NCBI GenBank assembly: GCA_017559385.1
Contig: JAFYSK010000050.1
Span: 18,679 to 82,678, forward strand
DNA: 64,000 bases
From: Paludibacteraceae bacterium
Lineage (GTDB): Bacteria > Bacteroidota > Bacteroidia > Bacteroidales > Paludibacteraceae
Direction: 5' to 3'
Shown here: in pieces, positions 25,804 through 35,800 of the stretch
How positions within the stretch are numbered: the first letter of the stretch is position 1
Layout: each line of letters begins with the position of its first letter
The notes under the pieces: generated by a model
Databases searched by the model: none
Seen by the model: the letters and a program-made list of their open reading frames with translations, nothing else
What the model was told of the DNA's origin: nothing
Translations under genes and position numbers: made by a program

Positions 25804-27719
25804 TACTCCACATCTTCTTCTACGACTAGGTTGTTGATAATAAAGTTCTGGCGCTCCATGGTGTTCTTTCCCATATAGAAGCCTAGCAAATCGCTAACAG
25901 CATCTTCCTTGCGCAGGCATACTTGGTCTAAGCGAATACCTTTACCGATGAAGGACTTGAACTCGTCTGGACTGATTTCACCAAGACCTTTGAATCGAGT
26001 GATTTCTGGGTTGGGTTTGAGATCTTCAATCGCTTGAAGGCGTTCCTCTTCGTTGTAGCAGTATCGTATCTCTTTTTTGTTTTTAACGCGGAAGAGTGGA
26101 GTTTGTAGGATATAAACATGGCCTTTCTTAACCAGGTCAGGGAAGAATTGCAAGAAGAATGTAAGCATCAACAATCTAATGTGCATACCATCTACATCGG
26201 CATCAGTAGCGATGATAACCTTGTTGTAGCGCAATTCGTCTAGACCATCTTCAATATTGAGAGCGGCCTGTAAGCAGTTGAATTCTTCATTTTCATAAAC
26301 AACCGACTTACTCAGTCCATAGGAGTTGAGCGGTTTACCGCGTAGGGAGAACACAGCCTGCGTGCGTACATCACGACTGGTGGTGATACTGCCCGAAGCG
26401 GATAGACCCTCAGTAATAAAGATACTACTTTCCTCGCGCAAATCATCATCTGCATCTTTAGCAGATTTGGTAGGTTTGGCATCGTTATAGTGTACTTGGC
26501 AGTCGCGCAGTTTAGGGTTATTGAGCATGATCTTCTTGGCACGCTCACGAGCAATCTTAGTCACACCAGCGATCGCTTTACGCTCTTTCTCCGATTCAAG
26601 GATCTTCTGTAGCATCACTTCTGCTACTTCTGGATGCTTATGGAGGTAGTTGTCAAGTTGTTGTTTGACAAAGTCGTTCACGAACTTATTGACAGATAGT
26701 CCTCCTTCTGGAGCCATATCTTTGGAACCTAATTTTACTTTGGTTTGACTCTCAAAGACAGGTTCAGAGACATTGATAGCAATCGCTCCTACTACACCGC
26801 TACGGATGTCGCTAAGTTCAAAGTTCTTGTTGTAGAACTCCTTGATCGTGCGACCAATAGCTTCGCGTAGTGCAGCTTGGTGGGTACCACCTTGGATCGT
26901 GTGCTGACCATTGACGAAGGAATGATACTCCTCACCCGTTTGGTCGGTATGGCAAAGGGCGATCTCAATATCCTCGCCTTGAATATGAATGATAGGATAG
27001 AGCGGATCAACGGTCATGGTCTCTGTAAGGAGATCAAAAAGACCATTCTTAGAGGAGTATTTCTTGCCGTTATAGCTGAGCGTGAGTCCCACATTGAGGT
27101 ATGCGTAGTTACGCATCATGGTCTCAATGAAGTCATCGCGGAAACGGTAGTTTTCGAAGAGACCTTTGGTATTATCAGGAACAAACTCGATGAGTGTACC
27201 ACGCTTCTCAGGCCCGTTATGCTCTTGTATATCAGAGTCTTCCACTAGGTGTCCTTGTTTGAAAACAATGCGGCGAGTCTTGCCGTCACGCCAAACTTGT
27301 ACGGCAAACTCAAGACTGAGGGCATTGACTGCTTTGGTACCTACACCATTAAGACCGACAGATTTCTTAAAGGCTTTGGTATCGTATTTACCACCTGTAT
27401 TGAGGATAGAAACGGCCTCCACCATCTTACCCAAAGGAATACCACGACCGTAGTCACGCACGCGAACGCGCTGCGAGTTGTCTTCTGAAGAAGGGGCAGA
27501 AACGCTGACCTCAACTACTTTACCTTCGTTCATACGGAACTCATCAATACAGTTGTCAATAGTCTCTTTGATGAGTACGTATATACCATCGTCAGAGTGA
27601 CTTCCGTCACCCAGCTTACCGATGTACATACCCGGACGGCGGCGAATATGCTCGCGGTCATCAAGGTGAACGATGTTATCTTCGTTGTAAGTAGCTGTTG
27701 GTTTTATCTCTTCTGCCAT
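25803..27719 (-). CDS. parE: DNA topoisomerase IV subunit B
   Basis: This 638-residue type II topoisomerase ATPase subunit helps decatenate chromosomes with ParC. The start [29 protein letters not shown], the GHKL motif [10 protein letters not shown], the YGRGIPLG loop and the TOPRIM motifs EGLSASGSI (about 438) and [12 protein letters not shown] (about 506) are all present. The [16 protein letters not shown] form and length favour ParE over GyrB. The start at 27719 is supported by a promoter just upstream. parC is not in this window. Confidence 0.92.
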   Translation of the reverse strand: MAEEIKPTATYNEDNIVHLDDREHIRRRPGMYIGKLGDGSHSDDGIYVLIKETIDNCIDEFRMNEGKVVEVSVSAPSSEDNSQRVRVRDYGRGIPLGKMVEAVSILNTGGKYDTKAFKKSVGLNGVGTKAVNALSLEFAVQVWRDGKTRRIVFKQGHLVEDSDIQEHNGPEKRGTLIEFVPDNTKGLFENYRFRDDFIETMMRNYAYLNVGLTLSYNGKKYSSKNGLFDLLTETMTVDPLYPIIHIQGEDIEIALCHTDQTGEEYHSFVNGQHTIQGGTHQAALREAIGRTIKEFYNKNFELSDIRSGVVGAIAINVSEPVFESQTKVKLGSKDMAPEGGLSVNKFVNDFVKQQLDNYLHKHPEVAEVMLQKILESEKERKAIAGVTKIARERAKKIMLNNPKLRDCQVHYNDAKPTKSAKDADDDLREESSIFITEGLSASGSITTSRDVRTQAVFSLRGKPLNSYGLSKSVVYENEEFNCLQAALNIEDGLDELRYNKVIIATDADVDGMHIRLLMLTFFLQFFPDLVKKGHVYILQTPLFRVKNKKEIRYCYNEEERLQAIEDLKPNPEITRFKGLGEISPDEFKSFIGKGIRLDQVCLRKEDAVSDLLGFYMGKNTMERQNFIINNLVVEEDVE

Positions 27720-27740
27720 AATGGTTTTCGTTTCAGGGTG

Positions 27741-27748
27741 CAAAGGTA
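27741..27748 (-). promoter_or_regulatory. -7 box for parE
   Basis: The minus strand reads TACCTTTG, complement of CAAAGGTA, 22 bases before the parE ATG. Confidence 0.65.
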
Positions 27749-27949
27749 CGACAAAAAATGCACATACGCAAGTTAAGCGAGCCTTTTTTGGAAAAATTAT
27801 AGATTCTATCTATTGAAGCAGTTTCTCTGCTACTCGTTGGAAGCTTGCTTTCATAAGAGGATGCAGAGGGGCTGATTCACAAGGCGAGGCCGTATTTTTC
27901 AAAAAACGAGCGAACTGGAGTATGGGCTGCATTGAGCGAACGTAGCTAC

Positions 27950-28090
27950 GAGGGTGAAGGAGTGCGACGGAACGCACTCCGAGTGTTGTGCCCGAAGAGT
28001 TCCCACTCTGAGGATTAAGCGCAACACATAGAATGGCGCACCCCCTTGCGGGTACGCAGCCGTACGGCTATAGGGTATTGCCGTACAGGG
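27950..28090. other. Candidate structured RNA in the parE-GH20 gap
   Basis: This part of a 479-base gene-free gap is much more GC-rich than its surroundings and holds at least four helices: GGAGTGCG/CGCACTCC (27959-27980), TGTTGTGC/GCGCAACA (27984-28026) enclosing AGAGT-TCCC-ACTCT, GCG-ACCC/GGGT-CGC (28036-28057), and GTACGGC/GCCGTAC (28062-28086). A weak minus-strand -7 box (TACCTTCG, 28154-28161) could start a transcript through it. The strand is uncertain. It might instead be an old mobile or repeat element. Confidence 0.4.
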
Positions 28091-28198
28091 TAGGCACGAC
28101 CGCCCAAGATATGATGAAAGATAATAGCAGTAACTTTTCGCAAGGCAGATGTTCGAAGGTACAAAAAAAATTGTATATTTGCAAGGAAATAGCGTTTT

Positions 28199-30433
28199 TT
28201 AGAACGTTGCGCCTGTGTTTTTCTCTACCGTTTGCCCTTTCACATCGTGTTTGTCGTTCAACCACAGCCAAGTTGTATTACTTTCTTTGCCTAGGTAGCG
28301 AACCTTTGCCTTCACGACTTGTGTTGTAGCGGGTATGGCGATGGTATTGGTATAGACTTTCCATTCGCCATCGTCTAGGCAATAGAGGAGTTCGCCACCT
28401 TCCATCACTTTGTTCATTTCTATGAGTACGTGACTCTTATCCAATTGCAACTGCTCATTCTCTGTCGCCACCTGTCTGATACCAGGTTGTTGGATATGGA
28501 AGTTTCTTCCGCTAGTAGCCAACTGAGGCAGTAACTCTTCATACACTAGATGGTTATACTCACTCAATGTCAAGCTGCTGCGGTTGTTCCATGCGCGTTC
28601 AGCAAGACCATAAATCTTAGGATAAATTTGCCACTCCACTTGCGCAAACGAGCGGATCACCTCGCCCCAAAGTTGGGCGTTCATGCCAATGATGTTTGGG
28701 TGTTGAGCGGGCTGCCAGTCAAACGAGCGGTATTCATCGGTATATCCACCCCAACTGAGTCCTTTCTCCTCGTGGTGGTTGCAATACGCAAAGTCAAAAT
28801 ACAAGTGACTAGCCGTAGCGATAACTACTTGATAACCAGCCTCTGCTAGTTGCATCGGTTTGCTCTCACTGTTGAGCCAAGCATAGCAGATAGCACCACT
28901 CTCGGGTTGGCAGAAATGGTCAATCTCTTCCCAACCCATTGGTTGCAGGTTGTAGCGCTTCAGTATCTCCAAAACGGCATCAATAAACGCTTGATGTTCC
29001 TCTTTGGTGAGTGCTCCTTTGGGCACTTCATCGCCTCCGATATTGAAGATCGTCAGAGGATGACCTGCCTCCTCGTGCATCTTAACAATCTCCGTCACTA
29101 CATGATCGATAAACTCCACCGCATAAGGCTTGCTCACATCAATCACATTGTCGGTATAGTTTTGTGCAGACTTATACACTCGCGCATCAAACGCACTGTC
29201 AGTCAATTGTTTACCCATGGCTTTCTTAGCAGCACGCATATGCCCTGGCATATCAATCTCGGGGATCACACGGATATGACGCTCGCCTGCGTACTTCAAT
29301 AGTTCGATATACTTCTCACGGGTGATATAACCATTGGCAGTCGTAGGAGCCTCAGCATCCCAACCGCCGCAGTACATAGGCAATAGGCAGTTGCTCTCGT
29401 CGGTGGTGTAACCTCGCTTAGAACCAATATCGGTCAGTTGTGGCAAACCAGGGATCTCCAATCGCCATGCCTCGTCGTCGGAGAGGTGGAAGTGCAGCAC
29501 ATTGAGTTTGTGGTATGCCATCATGTCCAAAATGCGGTAGATGGAGTCCACGGGATAGTAGTTACGCACCACATCCAACATGATACCACGATGTTGTAGG
29601 TCGGGATAGTCCGTCACTCTGCCACATGGGATGGTGTCGCCCCATTGCTTCAAGGTCTGCTTGGCATAGAACACACCTGCTTCGTCGCTTGCTTCAATGC
29701 GAATCGTATCAGGACTGATAATCATCGTATATCCCTCTTTGACCATATTGGCATCGGTGCGAACTACCACCTCAGCCTTCGCCACTTCACACACACCATC
29801 CGCATATATCATCTGCTTTGGCTGTGGCAACAGAGGTTGCAACTCCTTCGCCTCATCGCCTAATCGCCCTATCGCCTTATCGCCTAATACTCGCTCCACA
29901 TAATCAAACACATACTCTCCGTCTGCATAAGGTGTTTTCTCCCATGTGACGATACCTCGTTTCATCTGTTCAGGGCGGGTGTATGGGGCGTAGGTGCAAG
30001 GGATAGTGATGGGTTTAGGGTTTAGGGTGGAGTGTTTAGTGTTCACCAAGAAGAAGCCTTCGGGGCAGATATTTTCACGGATGGCGCTACCTTTGTATCG
30101 TAGGGTGAAGGTTTGGCTTTCGCCTGGCGCCAGAGGAGTGAAAGTCTGCGTAGGCTCAATGCAGTGCCAACTAGCTTGAATCTCGGTCTCACGCAAAGCA
30201 TCGCCCTCAGTGTAGATAGGATGTAGCGACATGAGATTGAAATAGAGTGTCCAATCCCCATGGGTGAGTTCCTTATCACCTGTATTCGTGAGTGTTAGAT
30301 ATGCTTCGCATATGCCAGATTCTACATCGTTTTGCTTAAACTCCCAATGCAAAGAGAGCGGCGCAGTAGTAGACTTGCAAGCTGTGAAAATAGCAACGAA
30401 TGCGAATAGAAGAATATAAATACGATTTTTCAT
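28199..30433 (-). CDS. Beta-N-acetylhexosaminidase lipoprotein (GH20)
   Basis: This 744-residue enzyme removes terminal N-acetylglucosamine or galactosamine from glycans. It has a lipoprotein signal (LFAFVAIFTACKST), an N-terminal beta-sandwich with CHB-like strands (residues 20-160), a GH20b-type domain and a TIM barrel. Barrel landmarks are RGIMLDVVRNYYPVDSIYRILD, LHFHLSDDEAWRLEIPGLPQL, IPEIDMPGHMRA and the catalytic pair FNIGGDEVPKG (Asp-Glu about 466-467), followed by GWEEI and WGGY. Two short repeats lie inside the gene in frame: an 8-bp array giving LGDKAIGRLGDEA and a 7-bp array giving NTKHSTLNPKP. The chosen start fits the signal; a longer frame enters an 11-bp array. Confidence 0.93.
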   Translation of the reverse strand: MKNRIYILLFAFVAIFTACKSTTAPLSLHWEFKQNDVESGICEAYLTLTNTGDKELTHGDWTLYFNLMSLHPIYTEGDALRETEIQASWHCIEPTQTFTPLAPGESQTFTLRYKGSAIRENICPEGFFLVNTKHSTLNPKPITIPCTYAPYTRPEQMKRGIVTWEKTPYADGEYVFDYVERVLGDKAIGRLGDEAKELQPLLPQPKQMIYADGVCEVAKAEVVVRTDANMVKEGYTMIISPDTIRIEASDEAGVFYAKQTLKQWGDTIPCGRVTDYPDLQHRGIMLDVVRNYYPVDSIYRILDMMAYHKLNVLHFHLSDDEAWRLEIPGLPQLTDIGSKRGYTTDESNCLLPMYCGGWDAEAPTTANGYITREKYIELLKYAGERHIRVIPEIDMPGHMRAAKKAMGKQLTDSAFDARVYKSAQNYTDNVIDVSKPYAVEFIDHVVTEIVKMHEEAGHPLTIFNIGGDEVPKGALTKEEHQAFIDAVLEILKRYNLQPMGWEEIDHFCQPESGAICYAWLNSESKPMQLAEAGYQVVIATASHLYFDFAYCNHHEEKGLSWGGYTDEYRSFDWQPAQHPNIIGMNAQLWGEVIRSFAQVEWQIYPKIYGLAERAWNNRSSLTLSEYNHLVYEELLPQLATSGRNFHIQQPGIRQVATENEQLQLDKSHVLIEMNKVMEGGELLYCLDDGEWKVYTNTIAIPATTQVVKAKVRYLGKESNTTWLWLNDKHDVKGQTVEKNTGATF
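29848..29887. repeat. 8-bp tandem array inside the GH20 gene
   Basis: Five units of TCGCCTNA (minus strand GGCGATNN type) in exact 8-base register code for VLGDKAIGRLGDEA between two domains of the enzyme. Related arrays occur in ileS (two) and the NamZ-family gene. Confidence 0.85.
30011..30045. repeat. 7-bp tandem array inside the GH20 gene
   Basis: GGGTTTA twice, GGGTGGA, GTGTTTA, GTGTTCA: five 7-base units coding on the minus strand for a linker with NTKHSTLNPKP. Confidence 0.75.
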
Positions 30434-30521
30434 GGTGTATATGTTTTGTAATTTTTTGCTAAAATTGTCTTCAGTAGCTACGAGTTTCCCCGTTGTATCC
30501 CCCTTACCTGCCACCTGTTTG

Positions 30522-30576
30522 CATAGGAACTTCATAGGAACTTCATAGGGACTTCATAGGGACTTCATAGGAACTT
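30522..30576. repeat. 11-bp tandem array (5 units) upstream of the GH20 gene
   Basis: CATAGGAACTT, CATAGGAACTT, CATAGGGACTT, CATAGGGACTT, CATAGGAACTT in a row, then a decayed unit CACCGAATCTT. It lies in the 197-base gap between the GH20 gene and the small protein gene. Confidence 0.9.
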
Positions 30577-30630
30577 CACCGAATCTTTACCGTAGGATCA
30601 CCGAGAGAACTAGGACACATCGCCCAATCT

Positions 30631-30990
30631 TTATTGCGGCTTACTCAATTCGTGTCGAATATAATCCCACAATCTTTCGGGCACTGCTGGTTTTCCATTT
30701 GCTTGTGGCATGCGTTGATGTTTGCTGGCTTCTCGTTTTGCGGCGAGATGTTTAGCCGTCCATTCGGCTTTTTGTGCCTCATCACGCATGATAGCCGAAG
30801 CCTCTTTGCATAGGGAGGTAAACGCCTTCACGGCTGGGCGTTCTGCCATTTCTTTTTTCTGTTTCTTGGTGTATTGTGGTTTCCTGCAATATGCAGCATA
30901 CCCAGTCCGTCCTGGGATAGGGCGCAACCAATGTTCCTCATCGATACTCCCACCGATACTTTCTAAAAAAGATGCTACATGTACAATCAT
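30631..30990 (-). CDS. Small basic protein, unknown function, 119 aa
   Basis: The protein has no signal peptide or membrane segment. It begins MIVHVASFLESIGGSIDEEHWLRPIPGRTGYAAYCRKPQY and continues with a long charged helix (KKQKKEMAERPAVKAFTSLCKEASAIMRDEAQKAEWTAKHLAAKREASKHQRM). The conserved-looking Trp/Arg/Gly/Tyr N-terminus and helical tail suggest a cytoplasmic, possibly nucleic-acid-contacting protein; this is only an impression. It has its own promoter. The reading frame shows normal coding character and no better alternative on the other strand. Confidence 0.6.
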   Translation of the reverse strand: MIVHVASFLESIGGSIDEEHWLRPIPGRTGYAAYCRKPQYTKKQKKEMAERPAVKAFTSLCKEASAIMRDEAQKAEWTAKHLAAKREASKHQRMPQANGKPAVPERLWDYIRHELSKPQ

Positions 30991-31068
30991 AGTTAATTAA
31001 TTTTAAGTAAGTTACAAATTCTAATCTATCTTGATTCTCGGCTCTTTGTTCTTGGCTCCAATATGCTG

Positions 31069-31076
31069 CAAAGGTA
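31069..31076 (-). promoter_or_regulatory. -7 box for the small basic protein
   Basis: The minus strand reads TACCTTTG (complement of CAAAGGTA), about 80 bases before the start. Confidence 0.6.
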
Positions 31077-31117
31077 CAAAAATTTTCTCACATTTCCAAA
31101 TTTTCCAACACTTTTTT

Positions 31118-31207
31118 ATTGCCACCTTGCCGGCTTGCCACCTGTTTCCTAAAATACACACGTACGCGCAGGCGTGGATTTTTACATTTAGCTGTCAAGG
31201 TGGCAAT
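31118..31207. repeat. 90-bp element with 12-bp inverted ends
   Basis: ATTGCCACCTTG (31118-31129) and CAAGGTGGCAAT (31196-31207) are perfect inverted copies. The left end continues as TTGCCACC, TTGCCGGC, TTGCCACC (8-base register). The middle holds CACGTACGCGCAGGCGTG, itself partly palindromic. No coding sequence is inside, so it looks like a small non-autonomous repeat. Confidence 0.6.
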
Positions 31208-31306
31208 TCTTTGTTATTATTCCCGAATCATATTCAGGTATTCTCTCCTAACCCTAAACAGTTTCCTTGCCTTTAAACCTTAAACTCTAAACTTTCAACT
31301 AAAAAA

Positions 31307-31338
31307 TTTGCACATCCGCAAATTTTATTGTACCTTTG
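31307..31338 (+). promoter_or_regulatory. Bacteroidota-type promoter for the surface-protein locus
   Basis: TTTG at 31307-31310, 20-base gap, TACCTTTG at 31331-31338: a full match. The first long gene starts 334 bases downstream, so the leader is very long. Confidence 0.8.
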
Positions 31339-31344
31339 CACCGT

Positions 31345-31671
31345 GAACCTGCGCTGGGGGTGTCGGCACATCAGCGGTGAAGGGATAGCAGACATAATTA
31401 AAAGGCGTTTATTGGCGCTTGTTTTGGTCAATAGAAAACTGGAAACTTTCTCACACCCGAAACAAGAGAGCGATAAATGCCCCTTGGTGTGTTTAATTCG
31501 TTGTATCCTACAACGATGAACATATCGGCGTGGGCATTCATTGTTTATTCTTGTGTGAAGGTTTTTCCAGTACCTCTATTGAAAGGATAAGCAAAAAGAG
31601 GTTCCACGCTTTTTCTATATTTATACCAACGGGGCGTTTGGAGCCAACTTCCCTCAAAACGTTAAATAACA
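31345..31671 (+). promoter_or_regulatory. Long structured 5' leader (candidate regulatory RNA)
   Basis: The leader folds by eye into nested helices. CGCTG/CAGCG encloses GTG-TCGG-CAC (about 31353-31377). A long stem pairs GGCGTTTA (31404-31411) with TAAATGCC (31474-31481), and inside it CGCTTGTTT pairs with AAACA...AGCG around an internal loop. CACACC pairs with GGTGTG (an alternative partner), CGTTGTA-TCC-TACAACG forms a hairpin (31499-31515), and GCGTGG pairs with CCACGC enclosing CCTCT/AGAGG (about 31528-31602). A 24-codon upstream frame overlaps the last part. Competing pairings suggest a switch or attenuator for the adhesin locus; this is inference. Confidence 0.6.
31516..31590 (+). CDS. 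Possible leader peptide, 24 aa
   Basis: An ATG frame codes MNISAWAFIVYSCVKVFPVP followed by LLKG and a stop. It is hydrophobic, starts one base after the CGTTGTA/TACAACG hairpin and spans the GCGTGG/CCACGC stem, so its translation would affect folding. It is too short to be sure it is real. Confidence 0.3.
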   Translation: MNISAWAFIVYSCVKVFPVPLLKG

Positions 31672-32811
31672 ATGAAAAAAAATCTATTTCTGGGACTCTT
31701 AGTTTGCTCTGTGTTCATGTTCTCAAGTTGCGAGAACGATGGATTAGGGAAAGGCTTAACTGGCTATTACACAGACTTGAGTGCAGTTGCTAAGGCTTCG
31801 GATTTTAACGAGATTAATGAGGCTATTAAAAAGAATGAGTTATTGTATGTGTTCGATCATCGTTTGGGTGAAGATGATTATTACTATGCAACACGTGATT
31901 TATTCTTGAGAGACGGTATGTGGTGGGATTGCGAGCATCATCACGGACGATTTAGATTTTATATTAAAAGTACTCTTTATCCTGTTATTCATATTATTGA
32001 TAAGAACACTATAGCAATGAAAGGTTCATCCTGTTCTTTATACCAAGAGGGACGTGGAGATGGAGATGTTGTTTATAGATTCTATGCCGGACCTATTTTT
32101 GGAAATATGGAATATGTAGGTTATGATTGGAGTTATTATACATACGTGTACATTGCTGACAACAAAATAGCAGTTTCAAATGGTGATATTTATACTATTG
32201 TAGATGGTAGTTTGATAAAGGATGGTAGTTCTACTATCTTGAGCAAATACGATCCAGACAAATTACATGGTTCCGCAGGTTCTAGTGATAAAAATCCATG
32301 TAATCAAGATAATGTTGAAAACGGGAATAGTTCAAACGATAACAACCAAGCAGAAAAAGAAATTCAGAAGAAAATATCTCAAAACGTTGTAGTTAATGTG
32401 TCGGCATATAAAAATTATAGTTGGGATATATCAATCACTACCTCATTAGAAAGTGTATATTCCAATAAAACAATCAAGTATGGAATTTTATGTGGATATA
32501 ATAACCGTCCTCAGTACTACTATTGGAAGTATTTTACATTGCAAGGGAAGTCTATAAAAGAAACTGTACCTTTGTTTGTTGATGGTACGGGTAGCCCCTA
32601 TGCTGAACACTATTTATATTGGTGTAGTTTAGTAGCATTGGCAGAAAAAACATCTTTAACAGAAAGTGAGCAAATGTTGAAAGTTTCATGCATTAGATAC
32701 TGTAATGAGGTGGAAGATGATGCTCTAGATGAATATTGGGGACAAGTGTTTGTGGAAATAGATGGTGAAAAATATATTGTTAAAGAATACGGCAATAAAA
32801 AACAAGAATAA
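31672..32811 (+). CDS. Hypothetical lipoprotein of the surface locus, 379 aa
   Basis: A lipoprotein signal (KNLFLGLLVCSVFMFSSCEND) precedes a mature protein rich in Tyr, Trp and Asp with a beta-like pattern (RFRFYIKSTLYPVIHIIDKNTIAM, YDWSYYTYVYIADNKIAVSNGDIYTIVDGSLI). A linker rich in Asn, Ser and Gln around residues 200-225 separates it from a second beta-rich domain (NVVVNVSAYKNYSWDISITTSLESVYS, then IKYGILCGYNNRPQYYY), perhaps fibronectin-like. I do not recognise either domain. It follows the long leader and precedes the LRR gene by 22 bases, so it belongs to that operon. The gene is AT-rich. Confidence 0.7.
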   Translation: MKKNLFLGLLVCSVFMFSSCENDGLGKGLTGYYTDLSAVAKASDFNEINEAIKKNELLYVFDHRLGEDDYYYATRDLFLRDGMWWDCEHHHGRFRFYIKSTLYPVIHIIDKNTIAMKGSSCSLYQEGRGDGDVVYRFYAGPIFGNMEYVGYDWSYYTYVYIADNKIAVSNGDIYTIVDGSLIKDGSSTILSKYDPDKLHGSAGSSDKNPCNQDNVENGNSSNDNNQAEKEIQKKISQNVVVNVSAYKNYSWDISITTSLESVYSNKTIKYGILCGYNNRPQYYYWKYFTLQGKSIKETVPLFVDGTGSPYAEHYLYWCSLVALAEKTSLTESEQMLKVSCIRYCNEVEDDALDEYWGQVFVEIDGEKYIVKEYGNKKQE

Positions 32812-32833
32812 TTCATAATTTATCCTATCAATT

Positions 32834-35800
32834 ATGAAAAAGATTATTTTTATACTTTGTACCCTTTGCTTCGCAGTTAGCGTATTAGCTCACGATTTTG
32901 AGGTAGATGGGATATACTACAATATCCTCGAAGGGAATAATGTTGAAGTAACTTCTGGTTCTTCAAAATACACTGGAACTATTGCGATACCAGAGGCTAT
33001 TACATATAATGGGGATAATTATAGTGTGATAAGTATTGGAGAGAAGGCTTTTGAGGATTGCGATGTAGGACTTGACTCTGTTATAATCCCTAATAGCGTA
33101 ACTAGTATCGGAACTAAAGCCTTTTATGATTGTATGTTTCTTCGGTATATCTCCGTTCCTAATAGTGTAACACATATTGGAGACTATGCGTTCTATGGGT
33201 GCATGTTTGCTTCTATAAACATTCCCGAGAATATTACAAAGATTGGAAATTATGTTTTTTATGCATGTGCTTCTATCAATTCAATTACTATTCCAAACAC
33301 AGTAACTTCAATTGGGGATTATGCGTTTTATCAATGTAAAACACCTTCACATCTTATAATTCCTAATAGCGTAACAGATATTGGAGAGAGTGCTTTTCAA
33401 TATTGTTCAGGTTTGACTTCAATTGCTATTGGAAGTGGTGTAACAGAAATTAGACCAAGTACTTTTAAAGGATGCAAAGCTCTTACATCAATAACCATTC
33501 CTAATACAGTTGTGAGTATCGGAGATTGGGCATTTTCAGAATGTATAGTATTGGAATATGTCACGATTCCTAATAGCGTAACAAACATAGGATATGGGGT
33601 ATTTTCTAGTTGTTCTGCAATAAATACTGTAGTTTGGAATGTTAAAAATTGCGCTGATTTTTCATCAGAAAACTATAGTCCATTTCGTGATTCCCAAGAA
33701 ACAATAACTTCATTCACTTTCGGTAATAGTGTTGAACATATTCCTGATTACTTATGTTATGGTATGAGCAATCTCACTTCTGTTGAAATAGGCAATAATG
33801 TTAAAAGTATAGGATACAAAGTATTCTATGGATGTTCTGCCCTGTCCTCAATAACCATTCCAGATAATGTAACAAGTGTGGGAGATAAAACTTTTTATGA
33901 CTGCTCTTCTCTTAAATCAGTAAATCTTGGAAATGGAATAACCCATTTAGGTGTTAGTCTTTTTGGATATTGTACAGCACTTACTTCAATCTCTATCCCT
34001 AATAATGTAACGAGTATAAAATCTGCTTTCTACCAATGTTCTTCACTCAAAACAGTAGAATGGAACGCTAAAAACTGCCATGATTTTGATGATTCACCAT
34101 TCTATTATTCTCGCCAAACGATAACTTCTTTTACTTTTAGCAATACTGTTGAATATATCCCAGCATTATTATGTCGTAGTCTGAGTAGTTTAACTTCTGT
34201 TACTATTCCTAATAGTGTAGTAGCTATCGGTTCAAAAGCATTTTATAATTGTGGATTTAAATCTATTACTATTGGCAGTAACGTATTGAGCATTGGACAA
34301 GATGCATTCTCTAGTTGTTCTGCGCTCAAAACGGTTAAATGGAACGCAAAGAACTGCTCTGACTTTTCTGATATACCAAGTAGTCCTTTTGGTAATCTTA
34401 GTGAACAAATTACCTCGTTCACTTTTGGTTATGGTGTAGAACATGTTCCCGCTTATTTGTGTTGTGGAATGAGTGGTTTAACGTATCTTACTATTCCTAA
34501 TAGCGTAAAAACCATTGGGCTTCATGCATTTTCCAGTTGTGAAGGTATTACTTCCATCTCTATTCCAAGTAGCGTAACTAGTATTGGAAATTATGCATTT
34601 TATATGTGTCGTGGGATTTCTAGTCTTTCCATAGGAAGCAATGTAGAGACCATTGGGGATTATGCATTCCAATATTGTTCTATTACTTCTCTTTCTATTC
34701 CAAACAGTGTAACAACTATTGGTGAATACGCTTTTGATTGGTGTTCAAAACTTTCGTCTGTTACTATCGGAAGTGGCGTGAGAAGTATTGGAAATTTAGC
34801 ATTCTGGCATACTAATATCCAAAATGTCGTATGGAATGCAAGGCATTATGATGACATTATGGATAAAGTAAACCCCTTCACAGATTGGAATCTACTTAAG
34901 ATAACCTCATTTACGTTTGGAGAAGCAGTAGAACATATTCCTGCTTACATATGTTACCAACTGATGAACTTATCCTCTGTTACCATAGGAAGCAATGTCA
35001 CAAGTATAGGAGAAGGAGCTTTTTCAAAATGTACTAACATCGAAAAAGTTGTTTGGAATGCAAAGAATCTTCCTGACTTTGCAGATGCATCAGAGGCTCC
35101 TTTCTATGATAGTCAAGAAACAATTACTTCGTTTACTTTTGGCACTACAGTGGAGCACATACCTGCTTATTTGTGTTCTGACATGAGCGGATTGATTTCT
35201 GTTACTATTGGAGATGGCGTTAGTAGTATTGGAGAATCTGCTTTTTATAACTGCTATTCTCTTAGTTATTTGAAGTTAGGAAATACGATCAAGACTATTG
35301 GTGATTATGCGTTTGCAGATTGTAACTCTTTAGCAACTCTGACTATCCCAAATAGCGTGAAGAGCATAGAGTACGCAGCTTTTCAAGGATGCTCTTCTCT
35401 TACATCTATTACTGTTCCATCAGGTAACATAGCAAGTTATGCTTTTTCATATTGCAGCGATCTCACTTCTGTATCTATTGGAAGCGGTGTAACTAATATC
35501 GGCACGGATGCATTTGGTTATTGCAATGACCTTGCATCCATCAGGGTAGCAAATTCTAATGCCTATTACGATAGTAGGGAGTATTGTAATGCAATTATAG
35601 AAACAGCCACCAATACCTTGATTGCTGGTTGCTACAATACAATCATACCTTACGGTGTAACAGCTATTGGTGAATACGCCTTTTCCGCATGTGATAATCT
35701 AACTTCTATTGAAATTCCCAATAGCGTAACAACAATTGGGAACATGGCTTTTAGCGGCTGCTCTAATCTCACCTCAATAACTATTCCAAATAGTGTAAAA

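Noticed and set aside
26877-27248. Open frame opposite parE
   Set aside because: It is antisense to a strongly conserved gene and has no family features, signal or promoter.
28850-29302. Open frame opposite the GH20 gene (150 codons)
   Set aside because: It mirrors a conserved catalytic domain; codon pattern belongs to the minus strand gene.
31328-31519. 63-codon open frame in the long leader
   Set aside because: It begins at the -7 box itself and runs across helices; base pairing explains the sequence better than coding.
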